DNA of 64,000 nucleotides from Aurantiochytrium sp. KH105 (lineage: Eukaryota; Sar; Bigyra; Thraustochytrida; Thraustochytriidae). The stretch spans positions 289,338 through 353,337 of the forward strand of contig BGKB01000069.1 of the NCBI GenBank assembly GCA_003116975.1. Reading direction: 5' to 3'. The position numbers were made by a program, and so were the translations under genes. Shown piece after piece: positions 46,172-55,370 of the stretch. Numbering within the stretch: position 1 is the first letter of the stretch; each line of letters starts with the position of its first letter. The notes beneath the pieces are model-generated. The model ran no database searches and had not been told where the DNA came from. It worked only from the letters and a program-made list of their open reading frames with translations.

Positions 46172-47098
46172 CTATGACTGAGCGTCGAGCTTACGAAGTT
46201 GACTGATCTTTTGTACCATGCCGCGCACAAGAGGAATCATGGACAAAAAGATGATGATCGAGACCGCAACAGCAGCCCAGGCATCGGCAATGCCCGCATG
46301 GACATTTTCACCTTTGATTGAAACGATAGCAGCGACAACCACTGCAGAGCTGCGCATCGTGTCTGCCGTAACGTGCGTGTAAGCAGAGCACATGTTCATG
46401 TTGCTACGATTACGAATCGAGCTCGGCTCCGCGTCAGGCGGAGTCACTTCATCGACCGTGCGAAAGCCGCAGCAGCCCCTGGCACGCACAAAGAAGAACA
46501 TGCTCACCACATCGATGCCCAGATTGATGCTGCTAAAGATGATCATGATGATATCATCTGTTGAGTCGTCAGCCAAAGGGCCTGCAGAAATCGTTGCGGA
46601 CGCATCGTCGATGATATATATGCTTGTGGCGATAAGGCCACACATGCTTACAAAGGGGATGAAAAGCTCCAGACGGAGACGCGTGCGCTCTGTCACGCCG
46701 CGCACCTTGAGCCGCTCGGCAATCATGTTCAAGCCATATGTCACTGCATCGACAATCATGCACGACGAGTCCCCGATAAGCGAGAGACTGTTGCCCGCGA
46801 TGGCAAAGATCATTTGCGCAATAGCAAATCCTCCAAAAAGAATACAGACCAGCAAAAGCAAGAACATGTTGACACGATGCACAGCGGCCTCGTCATTCGA
46901 CTTGCACTCCTTGTCGGATCCCGATGGCGGGCATCTCCCCGTGTCTTGAGGAAATTCCACGGCCTCCACGATGACTTCTTCGAGCTCGCCGCTCGTCGCG
47001 CTCATCTCAGGCCGTCTGCCACCGTCGCCGCCACCATTTTTCGGGCAAGTCTGCGTCTGCTGCGGCCCTTGCTCATACTGGGGCTGCTCCGCGAGCAT
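46172..47098 (-). CDS. Cation-efflux (CDF/TMEM163-like) membrane protein, copy 2
   Basis: A 308-residue paralogue with the same plan: disordered acidic N-terminus (about 1-75), six membrane segments, no CDF C-terminal domain. TM2 has SLSLIGDSSCMIVDAVTYG with Cys at the first ligand position, and TM5 has YTHVTADTMRSSAV with the H-x-x-x-D pair intact. The loop between TM4 and TM5 is short (TVDEVTPPDAEPSS). The SNMNMCSAYTH and ADAWAAVAVSIIIFLSMIPL words are shared by all three copies. Start is the ATG at 47098. Same-strand spacing to copies 1 and 3 (657 and 1268 bp) argues for separate promoters rather than one transcript. Confidence 0.72.
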   Translation of the reverse strand: MLAEQPQYEQGPQQTQTCPKNGGGDGGRRPEMSATSGELEEVIVEAVEFPQDTGRCPPSGSDKECKSNDEAAVHRVNMFLLLLVCILFGGFAIAQMIFAIAGNSLSLIGDSSCMIVDAVTYGLNMIAERLKVRGVTERTRLRLELFIPFVSMCGLIATSIYIIDDASATISAGPLADDSTDDIIMIIFSSINLGIDVVSMFFFVRARGCCGFRTVDEVTPPDAEPSSIRNRSNMNMCSAYTHVTADTMRSSAVVVAAIVSIKGENVHAGIADAWAAVAVSIIIFLSMIPLVRGMVQKISQLRKLDAQS

Positions 47099-47773
47099 CC
47101 TGGCGCCTCAGGGATCGCCTCCCTTCGCCTCGTCGGGACCAAGGCTCGAGGCTGCGATAGCGTTTTGCCCTGCCCTGCCCTTGGAGTTCTGCGCAGACGT
47201 CTCGCGCCCTGCCGGCGAGGTCTCGTCCGCTAGGTCCTGGCTGCGCCGCGCGAGGCAGGCCGTCCGTTGGCGGGCGCAGCCGAACCCGGGCGCCGCGGAA
47301 GCCGCGGTGTGCGAGTCGTCCTCCTTCTTCACGGCGCCGAGACGAGGCCGCGCGGGTTCGGCATGGCGGCCCCCATGGGGTTCGGGCGCGCCGCGTACGC
47401 GCTGTGTGCCGGCGCACGCGCGCTCTCGGCATCCGCGCGCGCGGCGGGGGCGGGGCGGGACCTGCGCAAGCAGCGCGGGCAGCGCGGGCGCGCCGAAGAC
47501 GCCCCGCAGGGTCTGGCGGCGGCGTGTGCGGCTGTTGGATCGGGTTCGGTCAATGGCCTGCGCTGTTTGGCATTTGGCAGGCCGGAGACATGACACGCAC
47601 AAGCAAGCACGAGCAAGTAATTAGCAAGCAAGCAGGCAAGCACTGAGGTGAAGAAAGGCGCCAGCTTCATGGCCGTCACCGACGTCGAGCACGTCTCTGA
47701 TCAGCCTGCGGCGAGAAGGAGATTCGCGGGCTCAGGAGGCAAGGATCGTCGAAATCAGGGCAGGAATCACTTT

Positions 47774-47812
47774 CAGGCAGGCAGGCAAGCAGGCAGGCAG
47801 GCAGGCAGGCAG
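47774..47812. repeat. AGGC tetranucleotide tract
   Basis: About nine AGGC units with one AAGC interruption. Confidence 0.9.
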
Positions 47813-48330
47813 CTGCAGGCATGGAGGTGGGTGGGGATCGTAGGAATGGCGTGAGGGGCAAAAGATCATAGAAATATTGACGAGTGAGGGTGTTGCTGTG
47901 TAGCGCGCTAAATGGCGGCGCTCTTGCTGTAGTCTTAGACGTGGTTGCAGGACCAACGCCTGGGGTGAAAAAATGGATGGAGAAACGGATGGATGGATGA
48001 ATGAATGAGTGAATGGAAGCGTCTTGCAACGTGATTAGGATCGAAGCAATGGGGGAGGGGGGCTGGGGCTCAGTCGCCAGGGTCGGTGAAGAACTAACTG
48101 ACTGGCTGGTTCATCGTGAGAGGAAGGAAGGGGGGAATGGCACCTTTCCTTCCCCACCCTTTTTTTCTTTCTCACTGTCAGTGTCAGCTAAGGCATGCCA
48201 CACGCCACGATCCTGCACGGGCGGCAGTCACATCCAGCAGCAAGCGATATGAAAAGCACAGTCCAGACTCGGAGGTTTCACGGGGTTAGTATACTCTTTG
48301 CATGAAGTCGCGCCATCGACGGCACGGCAC

Positions 48331-48353
48331 GTCTCTCTCTCTCTCTCTCTCTC
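48331..48353. repeat. CT dinucleotide tract
   Basis: About eleven CT units, immediately 3' of cation-efflux copy 3. Confidence 0.9.
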
Positions 48354-48366
48354 GCTTGTGTCATTA

Positions 48367-49254
48367 TCATTGGTGGTGCTTGAGCTGGCGGTATTTTTGC
48401 ACCAGGCCCCTGAGCAGGGGAAAGAGCGAAAGAAAAATGATGACCGAAACCGCGACAGCGGCCCAAGCGTCGGCTACGTCGGCATTGATCGAGTCAAAGG
48501 AGAGAGAGAGCGCGGCTGCAATCATGACCGCAATGCTACGCATCGTGTCAGCAATTACGTGCGTGTAGGCGCTGCACATGTTTGTGTTGGATTTGTGCTG
48601 CAAAGCAATGGAGGCGCGTTCCGGGGCGAGCAAACTCTGCTCCATGTCGCTGTCTGCGACGAGCATCGCGCCGCCTTCATTACCATTCACGCTGTAGCCG
48701 AGGTCGCCGTCAGCTTCGTCGTCCTCCACGTCGTCGTCCTCCACGCCTTGCCCAGCCTCGGCCTCGAGCACGTCCGTGACGGCATAGCCAAGCAAGCGGT
48801 TGACCCGAGCAAAGTTGAAAACGCTAATGACGTCGATGACGAGATTGACCGTGCTAAAGACGAGCATGGTGGTGTCACCAGTTTGACTCGAGGCCGGCGG
48901 GTCGAGAATGGTGGTGATGGCTTGCTCGAGGACGTAGACGCTCGTGGCAAAGAGCGCAGTCACGCTGGCGAGCGGGATGAAGAGCTCGAGCTTGATGCGC
49001 GTGCGCTCCGAGATGCCGAGACCCTTGCGGCGCTCGGCGAGCATATTAAGCGCGTACGTGAGCGAGTCAACGACCATGCTTGCTGCATCTCCCAGGAGCG
49101 AAAGACTTGAGCTTGCAAACGCCGCAAAGATCTCCGCGAGCGCGAAGCCGCCAAAGAGCACGAAGACCACCGCGAGGAGCGCCACGTTCCGCGCGTGGTG
49201 CGACCGCCGCACCGCGTCGCCACCGTCCTCTGCGCCTCGCGACACGGCCGCCAT
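48367..49254 (-). CDS. Cation-efflux (CDF/TMEM163-like) membrane protein, copy 3
   Basis: A 295-residue paralogue with a short N-terminus (about 20 residues), six membrane segments and no C-terminal CDF domain. TM2 reads SLSLLGDAASMVVDSLTYA, so the first ligand position is Ser rather than Cys or Asp; TM5 keeps YTHVIADTMRSIAV with the His and Asp. The loop between TM4 and TM5 is longer and acidic (EDDDVEDDEADGD). Ends in QLKHHQ. Start is the ATG at 49254, preceded within about 60 bp by a CTG triplet tract on the opposite strand. The changed residue suggests this copy may bind metal differently or weakly; that is inference. Confidence 0.72.
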   Translation of the reverse strand: MAAVSRGAEDGGDAVRRSHHARNVALLAVVFVLFGGFALAEIFAAFASSSLSLLGDAASMVVDSLTYALNMLAERRKGLGISERTRIKLELFIPLASVTALFATSVYVLEQAITTILDPPASSQTGDTTMLVFSTVNLVIDVISVFNFARVNRLLGYAVTDVLEAEAGQGVEDDDVEDDEADGDLGYSVNGNEGGAMLVADSDMEQSLLAPERASIALQHKSNTNMCSAYTHVIADTMRSIAVMIAAALSLSFDSINADVADAWAAVAVSVIIFLSLFPLLRGLVQKYRQLKHHQ

Positions 49255-49518
49255 CTTGCCGTCCTCGCCGCCGCTCCCGCTGCTGCTGCAGCTGCTGCTG
49301 CTGCTGCTGCAGTAGTCTCCGCGTCGCGGGCGGTCTCGGGGTCGAGTTCCGCGTCTGCTTCGGCGTCTGCGTCCTCGCTCGCTCGCGTGCCTGCTTTCTT
49401 TCGCCAGCTAGCTCGCTAGCTAGCCACAGCCGACTGGCCTGCGGACCCGCGGCCGCGTGGCGCCTCCCGCACGCCTCGCGCGTGCACGTGCCGTGCGGGG
49501 CTGCAGCAGCAGCTGCGC

Positions 49519-49551
49519 GTGCTCGCTTGCTTGCTTGCTCGCTTGCTTGCT
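49519..49551. repeat. GCTT/GCTC tetranucleotide tract
   Basis: About eight units of mixed GCTT and GCTC. Confidence 0.8.
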
Positions 49552-50313
49552 CGGGCCTTGGATTTCGAGACTGCCAGTGCTATCCGGAGGCCGTCTTGGC
49601 TTTGCTATTACCAGCTGCCAGAGAGCGCACGGTTCGATGCGCAGGGCGACCTGGGAGCATTGGCCAGCGACTGCGAGCGCCGCACGGGACTCCCGCCCGG
49701 CAGGCAGATGCAAGGCAAAGGCAGCGACGGAGCTGAGGCGATGCGAGAGGGTGTGGCCTGCGCAACAGAGCTTCCTAATGGACGGAGAAAAGACGAGCTC
49801 ACGCCGATCGATGCGCAGCTGGTGCTTCCGAACGTGGAACAGAGAACGGGGCGCAGGTCGAGCCGCCGTCGGCCGCAGTCGAAGAAAGCGCCGGGAGCGA
49901 TGTCTGTCAGCTGCGCTGCGTGCTGTGCAATGCGGGCGAGCTCTTCTTGTGTTTGCTCGCTTTTGGTCCCTTGTCTTGTCGGTGTACCTATACATGTTCT
50001 TGACTTTTACTCTTTGGCGGCGGGCTTTGGCTGAAGACAAAGCAAAAGGTCTTCAAGTTCCTTGGTATAGCACCAACCAGCCAAGCTTTTCATGCCTTTG
50101 TCGTCGTCAGAGGGCTGGCAGCTCTCTTGTGCTTGTTCTCGCCTCGCCTCGCCTCGCAACGCAAATCTTCCCAATAACAGTACACACCTTACGGAGAGGG
50201 GTCCTCGCGGGGACGGCAGGTCTTGGCCAGTGGTGCAGTGGTCATTGCACGCAAAACGGGATCGACGACCCTTTCTCTCTTGCTCTCTCTCGCCCGGCTT
50301 GCGGGGGCTGCGC

Positions 50314-50347
50314 GGCGAGACGAGACGAGACGAGACGAGACGAGACG
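50314..50347. repeat. GACGA pentanucleotide tract
   Basis: About six to seven GACGA units 50 bp before the WDR74 start codon. Confidence 0.9.
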
Positions 50348-50396
50348 GTTCAAGAGGACACGAGACCAGCACGAGGATCTAGGAGATCGCACAACC

Positions 50397-51833
50397 ATGA
50401 CTAGCAAAGAAGAAGACCCCTTTCGCGTGGTGACGGGCGACATCCTGGGCCTCGTCAAGGTCTGGGCGCCCACGAGCGGCAAGACCCTTGTGCGGAGCGG
50501 CAAACCTCGCCGCCTCGACAGCATCGAGGCTCTCGCGTGGGCTCGGGAAACGCAAGAAGACGCAGGCGTGCTCGCTGTCCTTCGCGAGTCGGGACTGCGC
50601 CTAATCCGACTGCCTCTGGCGCTTGGCGCGACTGGCCCCTCGACGACCGAGGGCAAGGGCAAGGGCAAGGGCAAAGGCAAGGACAAGGGCAAAGGCGACG
50701 AGGAAAAAGAGGACGCCGACAAGACTGTCTTTCTCGAAGCGCCTGCACCAATCCAATGCAAGTCTGTCAAACCCGGGAGTCCGTGCACAGGGCTAGATGT
50801 GCTTCCGGATCGCGTGATCGTTTCAAGTGCTGACGGCACGGTTCAAATCGCAGGCTTTGACCCTGACGCGACCAAAATTGAAGACGTTTTTGGCTCGAGC
50901 CTTATCAGTAGTCACAAATTGACTGGCGAGGCCTTCTCGCGCATGCGCCTCAGCCCCACGAGTGGCCTCCTGGCCGCCGGCGGGAAGGAAACGCTTCTCT
51001 CGCTCTGGGACACGGAAAAATGGCAACGCTGCTTTCACGCTAAAAACGTCGCTCATGACTACCTTGATATGCGCATCCCGGTCTGGGTCACTGGAATTTG
51101 CTTCATGGGCCCCGTTGAGAATGCAGAGAAGGGCCCAAAACAAGCCATTGGGGGCGGAACGCCCGAGCGGGTGGCAACCTGCACAGGCCATGGCTACGTG
51201 CGCCTGTACGACACGCGCGCGCAGCGCCGCGCTGTTGCAAGCGTAGAGCTCAAGACGGCCACGGAGCTGTATCAAAAGAACGTTTCCGCTGAGTCGCGAC
51301 ACCTGACCTCGATCGACACGATTGACGAGCATACAGTTGCTGTCGGTGATGCGGTTGGCGGTCTGCGATGCGTGGACTTTCGCCAGGGCAAGGTGGTAAA
51401 GAGCTTCAAATCTCTCAATGGTTCCATTCGCTCAGTGGTCAAGCACCCAACATTGCCATTGATTTGCGCCGGCGGCCTTGACCGCCACCTTGTGATCGGA
51501 GACCTCGAGACTGGCCTTGTTAAGTCCCGGATTTACGCGCGCCAGCAGCTCACCTCGATGCTCTTTAGTTCGCAGGCACCGCCCCAACCTCCAAGTGCTG
51601 ATGAAAGCACCGAAAAAAAGAGGCATCTCGAGCCCATTCCCGATGAGGATGACGTGGTTGGTGACTTTGATGAAGACGACCTTGTCGGTGATAGCGATAG
51701 CGACGAAGACGAAGACGAAGACGAAGACGCCGACGAGAAGAAGGGTAGCAAGGCCCAAGAGACACGCGCAAGGCAATCAAAAACGAGTGCAAAGACGCGG
51801 TCTTCGCAGCCCCCCAAGAAGCGACGACGGTAA
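50397..51833 (+). CDS. WD-repeat protein WDR74 / Nsa1-like (60S ribosome assembly)
   Basis: A 478-residue WD40 protein. WDR74/Nsa1 works in the nucleolus on pre-60S particles, with the AAA-ATPase NVL/Rix7 releasing it. Propeller blades can be seen in GDILGLVKVW, DGTVQIAGFD, KETLLSLWDTEKW, GHGYVRLYDTRAQRR, AVGDAVGGLRCVDFRQG and GLDRHLVIGDLETG. The family hallmark KNVAHDYLDMRIPVWVTGICF resembles the KNV..D.LDLRVPIW word of WDR74. A Gly/Lys run (GKGKGKGKDKGK, about residues 83-95) interrupts an early blade. The C-terminus is acidic (DEDEDEDEDADEKK) then basic (PPKKRRR), a likely nucleolar signal. Start is the ATG at 50397. Confidence 0.9.
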   Translation: MTSKEEDPFRVVTGDILGLVKVWAPTSGKTLVRSGKPRRLDSIEALAWARETQEDAGVLAVLRESGLRLIRLPLALGATGPSTTEGKGKGKGKGKDKGKGDEEKEDADKTVFLEAPAPIQCKSVKPGSPCTGLDVLPDRVIVSSADGTVQIAGFDPDATKIEDVFGSSLISSHKLTGEAFSRMRLSPTSGLLAAGGKETLLSLWDTEKWQRCFHAKNVAHDYLDMRIPVWVTGICFMGPVENAEKGPKQAIGGGTPERVATCTGHGYVRLYDTRAQRRAVASVELKTATELYQKNVSAESRHLTSIDTIDEHTVAVGDAVGGLRCVDFRQGKVVKSFKSLNGSIRSVVKHPTLPLICAGGLDRHLVIGDLETGLVKSRIYARQQLTSMLFSSQAPPQPPSADESTEKKRHLEPIPDEDDVVGDFDEDDLVGDSDSDEDEDEDEDADEKKGSKAQETRARQSKTSAKTRSSQPPKKRRR

Positions 51834-52034
51834 TGTATCGGGCCATCCGTATTTTATCTCCGTTTCATCGATTTTGTACCTTTTGCTTTCTTGTTCTGCT
51901 CCTTCATTGCCATGTTTCACCTTTGTTCGGCCAAAAACATACAAAATGTCGACCTTTACAGTGCTTGATTGTATTTGGATTTTAATTTGTTCGACTAGAT
52001 AGAATACATCGCCTGTCGGCTGCCGTGTATCATT

Positions 52035-53543
52035 TCATTTCCAATTGGACCGAATGCGACCGATGAGACCTTTCTCCTTTCGTGATTTTTCCTCTTGCCT
52101 TTTGGCCGATGCTTCATATTTGGATCTTCGTTTACGACCAAGCTGCAACCTCTGATGATCGCTCGTGCGAAAGTGCAACAAGACTGCCTTGAAACGAGGA
52201 GGGGTAATCCAATCCCAAGCGTAGAAAAGAGGCGTAAGAAGAATCGCCTGCATTTCTCGCGAGGTAGGGTCCAACACGCCGCCATTCTCGTCGTACAGGT
52301 CCGCATTGCCCGAGAGAAGCGCGTCGATTATAAAGAAGAAGTTTCCATACTCGGCAAGACGCACGATTTCCTTCTGCGTCCCTATTGTGTATGACGCGAA
52401 AGAGGCAGAACATTGGGTCGAGATGCTGAGCAGACGCGTCAAAAGTACCAAGTGACGCACGCGTACTTGCGTGGATATTTCCTCAATGAGATATGAAGCG
52501 CACCATTCTACAACGTGATGTATGTAACGGGATGTGTCATCCATTTCGACTTGGGCGACGGCAGCGATGAGAGGTTCTGCCCAATACTCCATGAATGCGC
52601 GCAATTCAAAGTACGTGCGCAGATCGTTGTAGCGGCACCTTGACAGCAGCTCGCCAATTTTGTCGAGTGACATGCCCGTAATCCCGTACAACGCGAGGAG
52701 CTCACTAAGTTGCTGTAACTTGGCCAGCGCCAGTTGAGGCCGTTTGGCTGTTTCGCCAATTCGTTTCACCCGCAGCTCTTCTTCGAGCCTCACCGGTTTG
52801 TATTGACGCGTCGCATTATGGGCAATGTCGGACATTGGATCCAATGAGGAATCAATTGAGGACTTATAAATGTACCCGTGAACAAGGTCGCAAATCTCCA
52901 AACGAGCCTGCCATGTTGGGAAAGCCGCCAGAATGCCAAGAAATTGAAAGGCTTGGCCTCCCTCATCATCGTCATGGTCATCATCAAGGTCGTTCCCCAA
53001 ATTCTTCGATCTTGCGCTGCTTGCCTTCCGCCTCGGGTTGTTTTCCATTTCATTTTCACCGACAGTAGGGCCTCGTCCGTACACGAACGGCCAAACCGTG
53101 CGGTAGAAGGGCGCTTCGCAGCTTACAAGCATGTAAAAGGTTTCGAGGAGCTCCAATGGTAGCTCGGAAGTTTCAACGATGACACTCGACATGTACTGCG
53201 CCGCGTAGACCAGCACGCTTGTGTGAAACCCGAGCACTTCTTGTCCGGCAGGCGTCGTGTCTGCAGGATGAGCCAGGATTTCTTTAACAATCGAGCTCCC
53301 AGTGTGCACCATAAAGTCGGTGAGAAAGTGCGCCTGAGACTTGCTAGCAATCGTGCGGAAGACCTCTGCAGTCAAGGCGGGTTCGAAGGTGCGTTTGGCC
53401 TCCCAGATATTCTGCAAGACCCGCAGCGAGGCAAGCTCGTCGCTCGTCCAGCGCCCGCACAAGCGGTTCATGAGCTCCATATGGACGGCGCGCAGCATCG
53501 CTCTCTCCGATCCGTCGACGGAGTCGAATCTCTCCGATCGCAT
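52035..53543 (-). CDS. Unrecognised helical protein
   Basis: 502 residues from the first in-frame ATG (53541-53543). No family recognised. The sequence is Leu-rich and helical with no clear membrane segment, an internal low-complexity stretch (DLDDDHDDDEGG) and a very basic C-terminus (LGRKRRSKYEASAKRQ, EEKSRKEKGLIGRIRSNWK). The frame upstream of the ATG still looks coding (VLEKYVREDDLLLGDLGEEE, then an Asp/Glu run) back to about 53666, with no in-frame ATG. So the true start is probably upstream, joined by an intron or hidden by an indel. It converges with WDR74, 201 bp away. Confidence 0.65.
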   Translation of the reverse strand: MRSERFDSVDGSERAMLRAVHMELMNRLCGRWTSDELASLRVLQNIWEAKRTFEPALTAEVFRTIASKSQAHFLTDFMVHTGSSIVKEILAHPADTTPAGQEVLGFHTSVLVYAAQYMSSVIVETSELPLELLETFYMLVSCEAPFYRTVWPFVYGRGPTVGENEMENNPRRKASSARSKNLGNDLDDDHDDDEGGQAFQFLGILAAFPTWQARLEICDLVHGYIYKSSIDSSLDPMSDIAHNATRQYKPVRLEEELRVKRIGETAKRPQLALAKLQQLSELLALYGITGMSLDKIGELLSRCRYNDLRTYFELRAFMEYWAEPLIAAVAQVEMDDTSRYIHHVVEWCASYLIEEISTQVRVRHLVLLTRLLSISTQCSASFASYTIGTQKEIVRLAEYGNFFFIIDALLSGNADLYDENGGVLDPTSREMQAILLTPLFYAWDWITPPRFKAVLLHFRTSDHQRLQLGRKRRSKYEASAKRQEEKSRKEKGLIGRIRSNWK

Positions 53544-55370
53544 GTGCGTCAGAGGCGTCTTCTCCGGCGCGTTGTCCAGGTTCTCGTCCTCGTCCTCGTC
53601 CTCCTCCTCTCCCAGGTCCCCTAGGAGCAGGTCGTCCTCGCGCACGTATTTCTCGAGGACCGAGGCGCCGCGCGGCGCCGTGGTCCGCGGGCCTGGGCAT
53701 GCTCCGCGCGCGGTCTCGGCGGCGCAGGAGACGCGCTCGGCCGCCGGCGGCGTCGGTGCCGCCGGGCCCGCGGCCTGGTTCCCAATTCTTCTTGAGCTCG
53801 TGCGTCGGGACCTCGCGCGGCCGCGAGCGCGGGCGGCCGCGGGGAGCGGAGGCGGACGCGCGGGTCCTGGGCGCGGCGCAGAGGCTTGCGGGTCTCGCGC
53901 GCAGGCCTGCTTGCGCCTCGCGATCGAGCTCGACCTGGCGGGCGGGCTCGCTCGGGACGAGGAGGCTCAGATTGATTTGGGGATTGCGGGTTTCGATTGC
54001 GGGAGAACTCCAAGCGTGAATGGAATGAGTGAACCAACGAACGAACGAACGTGGATCGAATCGACTCGGATCTGAGCGAGAGATATGGAGAGAGAGAGAT
54101 GATGGCAAAGCGAGGAGGAGCTGCATTGCATTGCAGAAGCCGACTGCCACGGCAAGTAGCTTGGGGCGTGCCGCTGCGAGAGCAAGGGATGCATGCATGG
54201 GTTTCATAATCCTGCGGGAGAGAGAGATAGGAAATGGGACGGTGCATTTGGACCGTGCCTCGTGTTGCATCGATAGTCGTGTGCAGCTGTGCGTGCCAAT
54301 GCATAATGGGAAAAGTAAATGCGCGTGTCAGAAGCCTGAATGAGAGACGCGAGAAGAAACTGTTGGGCGATTCCAGGTCCCATTTCGACGAAATGCGGAA
54401 CCAGAACATGGTCAGGTTTGTTGCGAGCGAAGCGGAATTTTACTTGTTTCAGACCATTGATCAAAGTCCTATGAGCTCGGTATTTTCTTATGACATGACT
54501 TTTTTTTGGAAAAAGGGCGCGTCCACGTTTCGTCCATGCGCTTGGTTTTCCGTTCCTCTTCAGATCATGACTTCCCTGGCAAACAAACAGTCCTGCTTCA
54601 CAATGACATAAGATCTCTGCCTACACATAGCAGCGTCAGCTCTTCATGTTGCTGCTGCTGCTGCCGCCGCCGCCAACCCGGCCAACCCATCGAGTGAAAG
54701 TGTCCCACCCCTCACGATCTGATCTCTTTCAGGTTCCTCACACTTTTAGCATCTCCATCCCTTCTACAACGCTTGTCACGTCTAGAACTTCTGCGCCCTC
54801 CAGCTCTCCCCTGAAGTCAACGCCCGTCCGCCCCAGCAGCAGCAGCAGCACAGCTTCTGTCGCGATGACGCACTCGCAGCGCGTCGATAGAGCCCTTGTC
54901 CCCGGCCGCGCAAGTCGAGAATCACCGCAAAGTGCTGGCTGGCCGACTGACGCGGCTGGCTCGTCGGAGGCGGGGCCCCCGAATTCGGGTGCCCCGATTG
55001 CATCTCGGGCGAGACTCGAGCAGACCTCGAAAGCCGGCCTCGGGCGGCGCGCGGCAGGATGAGGACGCCGGCGTGAAGAGCCGAAGCCCGCACGCGAAGC
55101 TGCCAGCGGCCAGACCCTCGCCGCCAGCCGCCAGCCAGCCGCCGCGCTGCGCAGAGCACGGCAGCGCGCGAAACGAAGGGAACGCGAGGGAGGACGCGGA
55201 CCAGGACCTCGCTCAGCTGAGAAAGCAAACAAACAACAAACAGGCAAACAGGCAAACGCCTGTGCTTGGCAGTGGCTGCGGCAGCGGCTTGCAGCAGGAG
55301 CTGGAACCCGAGGTGCAAAACCTGAACGAGAAGAAGACCGAGGAGCGGAGGAAGAAGCAGTTGGAGGAGA
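53544..55370. other. 1.8-kb divergent spacer (unrecognised gene / TTL-like)
   Basis: Its left end probably contains the real 5' end of the minus-strand gene. A short CAG-type triplet tract lies near 54834-54852. Long frames around 53700-55550 differ in every frame and show no domain. No other gene is supported. Confidence 0.55.

Larger units (their letters stand above)
47099..48366. other. Spacer between cation-efflux copies 2 and 3
   Basis: 1.27 kb with an AGGC tract (47774-47812), ATGG/ATGA words near 47975-48015 and a CT dinucleotide tract (48331-48353). Frames on both strands between 47100 and 47650 are GC-driven; no gene is supported. Confidence 0.6.
49255..50396. other. 1.1-kb divergent spacer (cation-efflux 3 / WDR74)
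   Basis: Head-to-head region with a CTG triplet tract (about 49275-49313), GCTT/GCTC units (49519-49551) and a GACGA pentanucleotide tract (50314-50347) close to the WDR74 start. Long frames at 49420-50400 carry no domain. Confidence 0.6.
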
